Below are positions 1-12,283 of a stretch of DNA of 64,000 bases, piece by piece. Where the stretch lies: positions 41,204 through 105,203 of the forward strand of contig PJRA01000376.1 in the NCBI GenBank assembly GCA_016987375.1, given 5' to 3'. This stretch comes from Brachionus koreanus (Eukaryota > Rotifera > Eurotatoria > Ploima > Brachionidae). Positions within the stretch are counted from its first letter, which is position 1. Each line of letters starts with the position of its first letter. Position numbers and translations under genes: made by a program. The notes below the pieces were generated by a model. The model had not been told where the DNA came from and did no database searches. It worked only from the letters and a program-made list of their open reading frames with translations.

Positions 1-352
1 TCAATTTTAATAAAAATTCAGAATTATTCTTTCATCATGGTTTAAAAAATATTTTTAATAAAAATTGGAATTATTTCAAAATTTTAGAGTGAGTCAAAAC
101 ATTTTGCATTTTTTTAAATAATTGAATAAAAAGAAAAGCACTTTTAAGCTAATCATCAAAATATAAACCATTATGCTCTAAAGTGATATACCAGCGAGTA
201 GTTCTATCCCTCTCTCTTGTACCATTCACCGCTTTTACAGTCAAAAAACTCACCACTTCTTCTTTAATTTGGTCTTCACAGAGGACAGTAAAAAAATTTT
301 TATCAAAGTGTTCTCTTTTCATTTAATAAAATTAGAATTAAACTAAAAAAAA

Positions 353-875
353 AAGTCAGACATCGTCTCTTTTTCCTTTTTCACTCCTAGTGGAGCATAG
401 GGTAATTACTTTTGATTTTAACTCAAGTCGATTTTTTGCCTATACCCTTAATTCTCCCCATATCATTCATTATTCTCATTTTAATGAGCTCTTTTCTGAT
501 TGTTGACTTCCACGTTACTGCTGGTCTTCCTACTTTACGTCTCTCTTGAAGTGTCCACTAAAGGGCTTTATTTGGTATCCTTTTTTCTTTCATTTTAAGT
601 CAATTTCCAAATCATCGCAATCTTTTGCTCTTAATGGATTGTCTTAATGGCTCTGAATTTGTTCTTTTATATATATATCAGTACTCGACAATGTTTCAGA
701 TCAATATATCTCTAGAATCGTTCGAAGGCTTCAAGTGTGGAAGGTGATCAGACTTCTTTTGTCAGATTCACATATCTCCCAACATTCACTTCCATACACA
801 AGTGTTGCTTATACTACAGAGTTGTACAATTTGTTTGTTTCCTTGCTCTTTGTCCTCTTATTGCTGTTCTAGCGG
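353..875 (-). mobile_element. Decayed non-LTR retrotransposon, 3' part of reverse-transcriptase ORF
   Basis: Read on the minus strand, this stretch translates into the C-terminal third of a LINE-type ORF2, broken by several stops and at least one frameshift. Near 800 the frame reads LYGSECWEICESDKRSLITF, matching the common LINE pattern around 'YGSECW...L..FH...LR.IL'. Further on, at about 600-480, it reads IPNKAL, WTLQERRKVGRPAVTWKST and a following EL-K-M segment, matching the usual '...R.P..AL.W...G.R..GRP..TW....' tail. The end near 360-410 resembles the short 'LCSTRS' or 'APLGVKK' tail, but the frame there is uncertain. It is 5'-truncated and non-functional. The exact clade cannot be set from this fragment. 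Confidence 0.85.
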
Positions 876-879
876 TGCT

Positions 880-3800
880 TTCAAAGTATTTGTATTTTGT
901 ATTTGTATTTGTAATTCCTTACACACTCGACTTATGATCATAAATGGTGATCGGGATATTCAAAAAAATTTCAGTTTGAAATTGATAGATTTTTCTTTTC
1001 AATGTTTATTTTTTGATTCCGTCATTTGTCTGTTGTAAAATTTGGGATCTATTGTTAACAGACGAATGATTTTTTTCATTATTTGATCAAAAGAAAATTA
1101 TTAAGGCTACTATTTTTCAAGTTTTGAAGGGCTTAAACATAAACACAATAAAAAAAAGAATTAAGATATTTAAAGATTTTGAAAAAGTAAATATACCAGC
1201 ATTTGCTCATTGTGAAGAACAACAAAGTAAATCAGAGAGTTTATAAATAGAATTAATAAAAAGTTCACACAGTTTTAAAATAGAAAATTTAAATAGTTTC
1301 TTAATTTTAATTAAATTTTTTTAATTCCAGTTTTTGTTTTTCTATCTAATTTCTATTTTTTTTTAAGTTTTAAATTCTGAAAAAATTCAAATCAACAGAA
1401 ACAAGTTTAAGTTTTTTTAAATAGATTTACTTATTGTTATTTCATAATATTTTCTATAAATGAATAATTGTAAGAAAACAAATAATTAGATTTTGATTTT
1501 AGTTAGAAAAAAAATTATTAATTTTTTATGTATGAAGATAAACAATTAAGAAAAATGATGTGTTTAATGTTAAAATTTGATTTATATATTTTTTTAGGTA
1601 TAGATTTACTCTATTTAACTGCTTAAAATTAAATTTTTTAAAAAGAAGCGTATATTAAAATTAAAAAAATATACTTATTTTGATAATAATTAAAATTCTA
1701 TACATGATTATTCGTAAATTATAATAAAAAAAATCTTAATATCTTAAAACTAATAAAACTATTTTTTTTAAAATTGAGATTAAGACCAGTGCTTAATTGT
1801 TCGTTCACAAACTAAATTTAAAATATTATCTTTCTATTTTTGTAAATAGCAGTGATGAATAATTCAAAACAAAAGAGTTTAGTTTTCGGAATTAAAAAAA
1901 AACAAAAAACAAAACATTTTTCCGAGCTTTGAAACCGATCTGATGAAAGACGATATTTGAATTCAACTCAATCAAACACTGTCTTAATTTAATGTTCAAA
2001 AATTCAAGTTTATAATCAAATAGAGAAAATCATTTATTTTTTAAAATTAAACAAAACGTTTTGCTATTCCATGTGTTGATGCATGACGCATTTTTTTAGC
2101 CAAAATCAATGAAACTAAATTTTTTCCATAAAACAAGTGATGCTCATTAGACAAAATTGAAAAAGATAAGATTTTATCTATTTAGAAGAAAAAAAAAGTT
2201 GATCTTTTCTGACAATATGTTCAAATATTTAAACTTTTCTAAGTGCAATTTAATTAAGAGATCAACTTAAACTGCTAAATTATCAGTTTTGCATCTTAAT
2301 CATAAAAATAAATATTTTTTATTCAGATTTTTAAATAGAGGAATAATTTGCCATTTAAGTTTTGTTTGGGACAATGGGTCGGCAAAAGCGAAAATTAATT
2401 TGAGCAATTTAGAAAAAAATATCATCGATTGATTGCCACGAATACGACGACGACAAAATCCTATAATTAAATATTTACTCCGCTTTTCTATAGCGATCGT
2501 ATCAAATTTTACGATCAAATAGAAGCTAAAGGTTTGAAAAAAATTATATAGTTTTTGGATGCAATTAGACTTTTTCTATATCCGATTTTAAATTGTTCAA
2601 ACAACTTTTTTTTAGTCAACACAGTGTTTTTAATTTAATTTTTTTGAAACAAAATTCTATTTTTTTATATTTTAATTTATCAATTCTAGTAAACATTCAA
2701 ATAATACAGCTGAAGAGCATAACTATTTAGTATAGCTTGATTTATTATCTTTAGGATTTAGAGACATTTATTCTGTTTGCTTGAGAAAAACACTAGAGCA
2801 AACATAAACTTAATTTCAATTAGTTATTGTTTTAAAAGCAATTTTTGGACAAAGAATTAATTAAACTTAGCCTAAGCTAGAGAACAGTAGAGATGGTATT
2901 TGAAGATTGTTTTTTTTTTTTTTAAAAAAGGCTAAAATACAGTTTTAGTTTATTTTAATTTCATGCTAGTTGTTGGAGACTTGCTCTTTAGAATTGTAAA
3001 ATTGCAGATCAGCTTGCGATCACTCTTTATCTCTTTGATTAATATCACTCTTCAAACATCTCAGGGTGGCACAATTGTCTGAACATTTTTGATAGACTTT
3101 TTCAATAGACCATTGAATAAAATTCCAATATTCAAAAAAAATCTTGATAAAACTTAAGCCATGTTTTTTTAGTTTAGGTTTTTTTGTTTCGTTATATAAA
3201 AATAATTTTTAGATAAAAAATCTTTGGTTTCAATCAAGGATAATTTAAGCTAATTTTGCATAGAACAAAGCTCTAATTTGTAATATTTGCTTTTTTTGTT
3301 AGCTGAAATTTTCCAAAATCCGTCATTGCTCACTTAATTAAGTAAACATTTTTCAACAAATTTATTAGATAAATAGTCGGATGGAAAGAGAAACAATAAG
3401 AGTCAAATTTAGATAGAGGATTTAATTAAAAAAAATTGTATGGTTTTAAGTCAATAGTTTTTAAATTAAATGAAGAAAAGAAAAAAAAAATTTTTCAATT
3501 TTATCAATTCTGTTTTATATTTAAATATTTTTTCCAATTTTTCGTATAAAATAGGCAAATTTAAGAAAGTAAAAGAACTAGTTGTATTTCTCAGATATTT
3601 TTTTAAATATCAGTATTTGATTTTCGAGCAATATCTGAAGATATTTATCAGTCGAACTAATTTAACTCGCGAATTTTGCACTTAATGCAGAAATTTTACT
3701 AATTACTTAATTCAAAAGAGAAGTACCTTTTGTTCTAATAGCTTTGAAGCAATAAATATTCTTATTTATCTTGATAAGTGAATTTAAATAAAATCTAATA

Positions 3801-6101
3801 ATAACTGATGGTTTTTTTTTCTAATTTTTTTTCGATTTATAGCCCAAATAAACCCTAGCAATTTTTTATCGTTAATAAGCCGAAAAGAAGCTCAAGAGAA
3901 CGAGCATAAACTGAATCGCTTTTGAAAAAATAAAATAAAAAAGCCAAAACATAAATCATATTCACATGATTTGTAAAATTAATCGTTCAAATTATTCTTT
4001 CGAAATAGATAACTTGAAGCTCTTCTAATCAAATAGTCAATAAGCTTTGGGCAACTAGAGTCAGAAGCAACAAGTTAAGATATTGTTTCGGAAAATATAA
4101 AAAATACACTTGAAATATTTTTGGCCTATATTGTATATTTTATTAGTTAAGATAAGTTGTTGTTTACAAGGCGTTGTTAAGAGTTTGTTACATAGAAAAA
4201 AGTAGTTATCAATTGTCTTTTTTAAAATAGAATGAGATAACATAAAATAAGATCTAAATTGGGAGTGGGACAAGGGATATTTTTACGACTAGTTTATTGT
4301 CAAATTCTTCGATTTAAAATGCAATTGAAACTGAAAGTTTAGGTCAGTTATGTGACTTATTTTATTTAGCTTTTTTTTTGTTTAACATGACGTCTAAAAA
4401 TTATTTAAAAAAACATGCATCCTTAGACTAGATATTTTTTTGATTCTATAGGCCCCAAATATGATACCAGCAAATCTTAGTTTAGTTTAATATGGCTCAG
4501 TTTGAACGATAATCACAAAAATTAATTATTTTTTAATTAGCTTTATTAAATATTTTGAATTAAAATTAAAAAATTTTATTGATATGATGCTAGTTTTTTT
4601 TTTTTTAGTTGAGACCAAGTTTTCATTTATGTCGGGCACTTAAAATGATAAAATCGTTAAAATGCAAATATTTTTCTAATTTAAAATTGCTTGGACACAA
4701 CTCTTTAATTTCAGTTAATTTTTGTGTCATTCACAAACTAGTCTTAATCGAGCGATTAAATCCTCTAAATTTAGTTTCATTTCAGGCTCAATTTTTGCTT
4801 TCAAAAACTTCAACACATTAAATTACATATTTTGATTATTTTAGTGCAATTTAAAACTTTTTTTTAAAATAAAGGTAAATTTTAAATGTAATTTAAAAAA
4901 AAAACTGCTTGGATTTTCTAAGGAATCAAAATCATTTATCTCTATTTATGCAATGATATAACCAAAAGGTGACTTGACAAACATACCTTTAATTTAATCA
5001 GTTCTTAAATACGAATAAAATATTTTTAATATAAATTTTTTTAGTTATCAGTCAGTTTTTAGTTTTTAAAAAGCAAACATTGTAAAAATGTATTACTAAA
5101 TTTAAAAAAAACAAATATTAAGAAAGAATACAGAGAAAAAGACAAATAGTGACTCTTCTCGGTTTTGTTTCAAGTAAACGTGCTTCAAGCTATCCAAGTA
5201 AATTGTTGTAATTTAATATTTTTTAAATTTCTAATTTTCATACAAGCAGAGTAGTATTTAAAATCGATTTGAGGTCTCTAAAAAAATAAGCTACCTAGAA
5301 AATTATTTTCCGCTTTTAGTTAATTGGTTTTATTCTTAATCCTAAGAAATAAATTTTTATGACAAAACTAATTAATTGGCAACGACAGACCATCAAAAGT
5401 CAAGATTATCTTGTTGGATTTTACTTTGTCTACAAAATGCGTACACAAAATTCTTAGACTACTTAAAGTTATAACCAGAAGATTGTAGTTTTTCTAAAGT
5501 TCACTATAAAATTTGCTAAATTCAAAAAATCAACAACTTGAAAATTAACTATTTTGTAAAAGGTAAATTATAATATTTGCTTAAACAAACAATTTAATTT
5601 TTTTCTTTTATTTTTATATATATGATTCAGTAAATTGGTAGAGAAAAAAAATTTATTAGATTTCATTTAATAAATCTGGCACTAAATAATTAATATTTTT
5701 TCCGATTCTCATATCAAATTAGAGTAAATTAGTTGAATAGGATATTGGACATTTGGCTTCAATTATTTTTTTTTGAGTTTTTTTTCTCTTTCTCTCTCTC
5801 TCAAATTTTGACATACCACTGCCAGCCTTTGTGAAAGAAAATTTAGAACTCAATTGAATTATATCACCATAAATTTTTTATTTAATATTTAAAATTGTTC
5901 TTTAGAATTTGAACCTCAATATTTGACTATTAGTCTATAGAATACAAAATTATTACTTTAACAATAAAGCAAAATGCGAAAAATATTCAAGTGAATTAAA
6001 ACGAAGAAAAAAGAAATTGTTTGCCGAATTAAAATTTTAAATTAGAATTTCAAATACTTTTTATAAATTCACACAATTTTGATCAAAACAAAAAAACAAA
6101 A
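880..6101. other. Gene-poor AT-rich interval
   Basis: No coding region could be supported here on either strand. Open frames of 60-72 codons occur (for example 2300-2518 minus, 3470-3685 plus, 4609-4821 plus) but show no family similarity and are expected by chance. A short CT-rich tract (about 5787-5803) lies 300 bases upstream of the LRR-Ig gene and may belong to its promoter or 5' leader. Confidence 0.6.
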
Positions 6102-8108
6102 ATGAATTTATTTATTCTAACAGTCTTACTATTGATGAACGTAAGAGGCAAAAAGTTCGACTCAGACTATTGTCCGTCTTTGGACAATTTGTGGAAATTT
6201 AACTGCTCTAACAAAGAGCTAAAGTGGTCGAATTTGGTCAAATTGGAGTTGAATGTAAGAGCAAGCAACTACCTTGATTTGTCAAGCAACTTGTTCAGCA
6301 CAGAGCCTCAGGGAGAAATTATAAAAAATTTGTCATTCAATCTATTCAAGCAACTAAACTCGACCCTCAATCTTTCATCGAATCAATTTGGCCAAATAGA
6401 ATCACATGCATTCTATTACACATCGTCCATTATTGAGGATCCAAAGGACCTAGAGCTCAACAAATCAGGCCTAAAAATTCTCGAGCTCAATGAGCTCGAT
6501 CTTTCAAACAACTCGTTTCAAATAATACCATGGAATTCAGTGAAAAATTTGTACAAATTGGTTACACTCAGACTGAGCCAGAATCCGATCAAAAAGCTCG
6601 ACATGGGAGACATGGCCGACTCATCAGAGACATACTTTGTCAAATTCTCAAATCTTTATCTTAACAACTCTTTAGTAGAGTATGTAAATCCAGCAGTGTT
6701 TGACTTAGTAAAAAATTTAAAGCTTCTAGACCTTTCTGGCAATCAAATAAAGTATATAGATAATTTTTCAAATAAAGGTCTAACTAGTCTTTACCTCTTT
6801 AACAATCCCCTCAAATGTGACTGTAGATTGTTGTGGTTCAAAAATTTTCTGCTTAAAAAAAACTCCAGATCGGACGATTATAAAAACAGTCAACAAACTT
6901 GTTTGGGAAATCTAAAGACAATTAACAAAAATTACATTGTCGAAACAAAAAATTTATTTGTTAATACAACAAATTTTTTAATTACAAACAGTTTTTTGGC
7001 TAGTAATGACTTAACAGCCGATTTAGCACTAAAACAAATAAATATTAAGGACATACAAGATAATAATTTTTTTTGTGATTTAAAAATTAAAAATCACATA
7101 AAAAATTTAGGTTTTTACAAAGACAAATTGCTAAAGATAAGACTAAATTGTGAAGTGGAAGGCTTCCCGAAGCCTTACGTCAAATGGCTAATGGGTTTAA
7201 AAGATGTAGTCAGAGACTTGGAATCTTCGGACAGCTTTCTAACTCATTCGGAAACAAAGAGAGAAAATTTGACATTCAAAGTTCACTCATCGCTAACAAT
7301 GAGCCTTGATTATCCCATTCGACAAGAGGAAATTTCATGCATTGCATTTTATATGTCTGATTCTAGGCCATCTAGCATACCCAAGCCAATTTATGCCAAA
7401 CAAGGAGTCGTGTTTAACATTATAAACCGAAGTAAGGAGGAATATTTTATTAATCAAACACTGTCGTCCTTAAACTTTACCGAATTAACTTATCTACCAT
7501 CGGTACAAAGAAACATTTTCAAAGATCAACCTCTTATTTATTACATAATATTTGGTATATTGTTTTTATTCTGTTTTTTTGTGATTATTTTAGCTAGTGT
7601 TTGTCTAATACGTCATAAGCGCGCTGTCAAAAAAGAAGAACAAGATTACGCGTTTTCGGGCAGCGATTATAGCAGCATAAATAAGCGTAGCACTATTTAT
7701 ACTGGATCGAATTCGATTCGAGCCGATTCGACTACAACAGTTCCTCTAAAGCCCGATGTTATCCGAGAACATCACGATTTTAGTTCGATTAATGGAAATT
7801 TCTATCGCACGCCATCAAGACCATCAAACTATTTGAACACATTGATGATTTCACCTGAGTCCATCAACCAAAACTATGACAATGAAAGTGTGTACACAAA
7901 TAACCACTCAATTCCGATCTATAATGGCTCTCGCATAATGCATCAATCGTTCGACCAAAATCCAGTCGACAACTCGTTCTTCGACGATACGAGATCTTCG
8001 TCGCGATTTTCTTCCAAGACTTTTGAGGAAAATACTGATGAATACTTGGAACCTAAATTTGACGATTTACGCAAGCCAAAAAAACACATCAAACAGTCTA
8101 TGATTTAA
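6102..8108 (+). CDS. LRR-Ig single-pass membrane protein (Kekkon/LRIG-like)
   Basis: A 668-residue single-exon type I membrane protein. A signal peptide covers about residues 1-16. A short Cys-containing N-cap (CPSLDNLW...C) is followed by five or six degenerate leucine-rich repeats (about 55-235) with LDLSSN/LDLSGN cores. An LRR C-cap begins at NPLKCDC (about 236-282). One Ig-like domain follows, with its disulphide pair at about C350 and C413 and a conserved W between them. The transmembrane helix is about 478-502. The roughly 165-residue cytoplasmic tail is rich in Ser and Tyr and ends in SMI, a plausible class I PDZ ligand. Many N-glycosylation sites lie outside the membrane. This is the domain order of the LIG families used in cell adhesion or growth-factor-receptor modulation. 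No ortholog can be named. The ATG at 6102 sits in an A-rich leader and is the first in frame. Confidence 0.85.
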   Translation: MNLFILTVLLLMNVRGKKFDSDYCPSLDNLWKFNCSNKELKWSNLVKLELNVRASNYLDLSSNLFSTEPQGEIIKNLSFNLFKQLNSTLNLSSNQFGQIESHAFYYTSSIIEDPKDLELNKSGLKILELNELDLSNNSFQIIPWNSVKNLYKLVTLRLSQNPIKKLDMGDMADSSETYFVKFSNLYLNNSLVEYVNPAVFDLVKNLKLLDLSGNQIKYIDNFSNKGLTSLYLFNNPLKCDCRLLWFKNFLLKKNSRSDDYKNSQQTCLGNLKTINKNYIVETKNLFVNTTNFLITNSFLASNDLTADLALKQINIKDIQDNNFFCDLKIKNHIKNLGFYKDKLLKIRLNCEVEGFPKPYVKWLMGLKDVVRDLESSDSFLTHSETKRENLTFKVHSSLTMSLDYPIRQEEISCIAFYMSDSRPSSIPKPIYAKQGVVFNIINRSKEEYFINQTLSSLNFTELTYLPSVQRNIFKDQPLIYYIIFGILFLFCFFVIILASVCLIRHKRAVKKEEQDYAFSGSDYSSINKRSTIYTGSNSIRADSTTTVPLKPDVIREHHDFSSINGNFYRTPSRPSNYLNTLMISPESINQNYDNESVYTNNHSIPIYNGSRIMHQSFDQNPVDNSFFDDTRSSSRFSSKTFEENTDEYLEPKFDDLRKPKKHIKQSMI

Positions 8109-8757
8109 GTTTTGTTATTAGCATTCTTTTTTTTAAATTAATTTTGTCTTTTGTATTTTGAGAAGCCTTTTTTTTTTGTTCAAGTAAATTTCTCTTAATA
8201 TATTTTTTTCAAGTTAAAAAGATTATGTTTCCAAAGTAAAAATATTTATTTGTAAATAGATTTTAATGTAAAAATTTTAACCATTTGAGACCTCTCGATC
8301 CGGTGTCTTTAGATTAGTCAGCAGTTAGTTTAGAATGCTGCAGAGTGGTCGAGCACACAGATCATACACAATAAGTACACAAATTGCAGTTAAAAATTAA
8401 TTTTTTTTCTGATTAAGTTATGAAATTAATTTTAAAAAAATTTGATCAAATTAAAGATTTCTTCATTATTTTAAAATTTTATGAATTGAATTGTTTTTTA
8501 CTTCTTTTTTTCTCTTTTTTTGTATAAAATTTTAATAAATAAATTTAGGTTTAATTTATTCAAATATTTAAAATTCATTTTTTATGTATGATTCGCACTT
8601 AAACAAGCAAAAAATTGATTTGATCAACGCTAGTTTAATTAGAATCAAAATTTTAAGTAAATAAAATATTTAAAAAATAAATACAGCCTATTTATATTCC
8701 AGAATTACCATGGATAGACAATGATCATGTAAATTTATATTTTTTATAAAAAAGTTC
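8109..8757. other. 3' flank of LRR-Ig gene, no gene seen
   Basis: AT-rich sequence following the LRR-Ig stop codon. It holds poly-T tracts and AATAAA-like hexamers (about 8530-8545) that could serve polyadenylation. No coding similarity seen. Confidence 0.5.
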
Positions 8758-9159
8758 GGGGCTTGTCAAATTCATGACCAGATGTACACAAACAGAATGG
8801 TCTTATTATGCTGGAAAGCTCATCGAGCCAAAATCAAAATCAAAGCCTCTTGTAAAATACAATTTGAGAAATAGAAAAAAATAATTTAAGAAATTTTTAT
8901 TAAACTTTTTTATATAATTTTTATAATAATTTCAATTGTTAAAATTTTATTTGACTAATTATATTAAATTTAGTTAAAAACATTTTTTTAAAATTATATG
9001 ACCAGAAAAAAAAAGGGTAAGAGTGATTGACAAAAAAAATTTTGTTCACAAAATTTACTTTATAATTTTTATTGAATAATTTTGAGATCATAAAATTAAT
9101 TATTCGAATTTTTTAAGTAAAAAAAAAGTGACCATCTGGTCATGAATTTGACAAGCCCC
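8758..9159. mobile_element. Non-autonomous DNA transposon (MITE-like) with 27-bp perfect terminal inverted repeats
   Basis: Bases 8758-8784 (starting GGGGCTTGTCAAATTCATGA) are the exact reverse complement of 9133-9159, enclosing about 350 bases of AT-rich, non-coding sequence. The eight bases immediately outside the left end (AAAAGTTC) and right end (AAAAGTTT) match at seven positions, consistent with an 8-bp target-site duplication. Eight-base duplications are known for hAT, P and Merlin transposons. The GG start is more like Merlin than the usual CA start of hAT, but the superfamily is not settled. No transposase is encoded, so mobility would need a transposase supplied in trans. Confidence 0.8.
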
Positions 9160-9435
9160 AAAAGTTTTGCTTTTCGTTTGAATTTGTTTGTTTAAATGAG
9201 GACAGACTAGCTAAAATCTAGTTAAATTATTTTAAATGAGACATCAATATAAACGTTTTAAATAAGCCTGATGCATCATCAATGAGGAGTGATAAATTGC
9301 ATCATGAATCATTAATGGAAAATTGATGAAAATTTAAAATTTTTTACCAACAAAAATTAATTAAACTAGACACAATTATTAAATTTATTTAGTGGCTAGT
9401 CATTATTCAGATTTTGACGTTTTAAATTAATCCTC

Positions 9436-9482
9436 ATTTGATTCTTTTAATATTTTTATATTTGGTATTAAAAGAATCAAAT
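9436..9482. repeat. Perfect 17-bp hairpin
   Basis: Bases 9436-9452 (ATTTGATTCTTTTAATA) are exactly complementary to 9466-9482, with a 13-base loop. It lies in non-coding AT-rich DNA. It could be a relic of a foldback element or chance in low-complexity sequence. Confidence 0.6.
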
Positions 9483-11079
9483 ATTTGATTTCTCTTTTGA
9501 CTTCCGCACACATTTGTCTTAAAGTTGATTTAATCATGCATTGATTGAACTATTGACGGTAATTATTTACAAAATCAAAAAAAAATTAAAAATTTACTAG
9601 CAGCTGCATTTATTTTATTTAAAACTTTTTTTTATAATAATAAAAAAAGCAAATTTTAAAAGTAATAAAAAGCTATTAAATTGGAAAAATAAATAGAAAC
9701 AAAATAGAAAAGAATTCTATTATTAAGATTATACATGAAAAAATTAATTAGCACCAAATTAAAAAGAAAAACACTTGCTAACTTTTAAACTTCATCTTTT
9801 AATAAAAATTGAATTCTAATTTAAAACAAAGTAGCCCAATTTTTTTTCTTTGATACTTATTTAATTGAATTTTCTTTAATTAATATAATTTTGGAATTAT
9901 AAAAAAGCAACTTTTTTTTTAAAAAAACAAAAGAAAAAAATTAAATGTATATAATAATGCAACTCAAGACGCTGAAGCATTACCAAAAAACAAGAGATTT
10001 CATAGAATAAATAGACTTGCAAACTAAGAAAAAAAGGATGCAAAAAAAACAATTTTTTTGAAGTAAAAACCGGTGAGACATGAGAAAAATTTACGTATCT
10101 GATAACAGACATTCAAATCATCAGGTAGAACTAGAGTTCTTAGGCTTGTCTAACAAATGTGGAAAGAATAAAAAAATTTAATGTCATAAGTAAAAAAAAA
10201 AGATTTTTTTTTAATTTATCTTGTAGCATTTTAATCAAATGTAGATTAAAAAAAATTGGTATCAAATAATAAAAATAAAAAATTATTGTTTTTTTATTTT
10301 TATGTATTATCTTATTTTTTGTGGTTATTCTAACAAAATTTCGGGTTTTTTATTAAAAATTTGTGGTATTCAAACTAAATTTCTCTTTTAAATAAAGCAT
10401 TTTTAATTCTTAAAAAATTTCAATTAATTTTAAGAAAAAATATTTGTAAATAATTATCTTTACCATCACTTAGTAAGATAATTAAAGATGTTTTAATTCA
10501 ATTTTACAAAATTATTTTGTAAATTTGGTTTAAAGAATAAATTAGTAAGTGAAAAATAAAGTGGTTTGAGATTTCGAATTTTAGATGCGATCGAATTTTT
10601 ATTTTGGGAATAACTAACCTTTAAAAATATTAACAATGTAAGAAAAATGAATAGAATGGAAAATGCTCAAGTTTGTTTTTGGGCATAACACTTTCTAAGT
10701 GTTAAAAAGTCAAAAAAAAAATCTATAAATTTAAAAATTAGTAAGTTTTTGAAAATTTAAACCATTTTTTTAGAATAGAGTGAGATTTAATTACTAGAAA
10801 ATAAATTACTTTAAAATTTAATCTCAATTTTTAATTAATTGTGACATTTTTTGTAATGCATTTTATTTAAAAATATTTTTTCAAATAAATAAAAAAATGT
10901 TTTTTGAACCAGTTAGAATCAAATTTTCATTTAATAAATTAGAGAATTAAAAAAATGTAATTTTTTTGATTGCTTTTTCAGACTAATTTTTAATCAATTT
11001 TCAAAAATAAATAATAATATTCAAATAATAATAAATTTATCATGTTTTAATTGAACAAAAATGAAGACTTTCAAACATA
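9483..11079. other. Intergenic, no gene seen
   Basis: AT-rich sequence with long A and T runs upstream of the REV1-like gene. The open frame at 9897-10112 on the minus strand is Phe/Leu-rich and has no recognisable domain. Confidence 0.5.
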
Positions 11080-12071
11080 ATGCAGCGACCAGATGAAAAA
11101 AAAACTGGAAAAGATTGGAACTGGACCTCTTACTTCTCAGCCAAGAAACAAAAACTACTTCATCAATATAATCAGGAAAAAAGTGAATATGTTGATGAAA
11201 ATGAAACCAAAAGTCTGTTCAGAAATATTGGAATTTTTGTGAACGGCTATACTAATCCAACTGCAATTGAACTAAAAGCTTTAATGATAAAACATGGTGG
11301 ATTTTACTTTGAATACATGAACGAGAGAGTAAATTACATAATTGCTTCAAATCTGGCTCATTCCAAGGCCCTTGCTCTAAAAAACAAAACTGTAATAAAG
11401 CCAGAATGGATTGTTGATTGTATTAAGGCTAAAAAATTGCTCAGTATCGACAACTATTTGTTGGTAACGAGTGCACATGACAAAGCCCAAAATAAGCTTA
11501 CCATCTACATTAATAAAGACAATTTAAAAAAAGGTAATACATTTATTCGATTATGTTATTATTAATTTAAATTAATAATGATGTTTTTTAAGAAGGTAAA
11601 ACAAAGAGAAAAAGTAAAAGCATTGATTACATTGATTTATCTCAGTCTACGTTAAGAGACAACTTAGAGACAAAAGATCAAGACCAAGAAAAATATCTAA
11701 CAGATTATTTAGATTTTGAAGAAAGGCTTGAAAAATTCAAGTGCATAAGTGGCTGCTCTGTAAATATCAAAAATTTGAGTAATTATGATAGAGAAATTGA
11801 ATGGCTTAAATGTTTTTTAAATGACTGGATTATTTGGACTTGCTGTAAGGAAAAAATTGATCAACAAGATTTAACTAAATTTCAAAATTATCTATCGCAC
11901 ATTCTTTTAGTTAAAAAAGAAATTGATTTTGTAAGAATTTCACTGAAAATAATGAAAAAATTAATTGTCATTAATGGGTCCGTTGAGTGGACTGAGGCTT
12001 TTAATGAAATTTCTTCATCTATTCAATCTCTTTTTTTTGAAAAATACGACAGTACCTTAAATTTAGACTAG
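11080..12071 (+). CDS. REV1: REV1-like scaffold: BRCT domain plus REV1 C-terminal domain, no polymerase domain
   Basis: Two exons, 11080-11533 and 11593-12071, joined by a 59-base GT-AG intron (an acceptor 3 bases further on also keeps frame), give 310 residues. Residues about 46-130 form a BRCT domain with the REV1-specific core IFVNGYTNPTAIELKALMI-HGG and the conserved KPEWIVDCI (W110). The N-terminal DWNWTSYFSAKKQKL also matches the leader before the REV1 BRCT. Residues about 216-310 match the REV1 C-terminal domain that binds REV7 and the translesion polymerases: FLNDWI (W230), the helical FQNYLSHIL and IMKKLIVI segments, the W-AFN motif and the terminal Y-STL. Only about 85 charged residues lie between the two domains. 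The whole Y-family polymerase core and the ubiquitin-binding motifs are absent. Full-length REV1 is usually about 1,000-1,250 residues. Likely nuclear; a non-catalytic translesion scaffold or a regulator of one. An AATAAA lies at 12180. Confidence 0.85.
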
Positions 12072-12283
12072 AATTATGCAAGCAACTAATTTGAATTAAA
12101 TTTTGTAAAAAAAAAATTTAAAAAGAGCTTTTAACAATGCTTTTCTTGTTTTCAAAATTTTTGCGTCATTCAAGGTGTAAATAAAAATATTTTATATGCT
12201 TATTAATTATGATAAAGAAAAATATTCAATGTCTGTCTTAAATTAATTTAATGATTTTTTTTCACATTTTATTTTCTAAAATT

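Noticed and set aside
2300..2518. Minus-strand frame of 72 codons with Arg-rich segment
   Set aside because: No recognisable domain; isolated in AT-rich DNA and compatible with chance.
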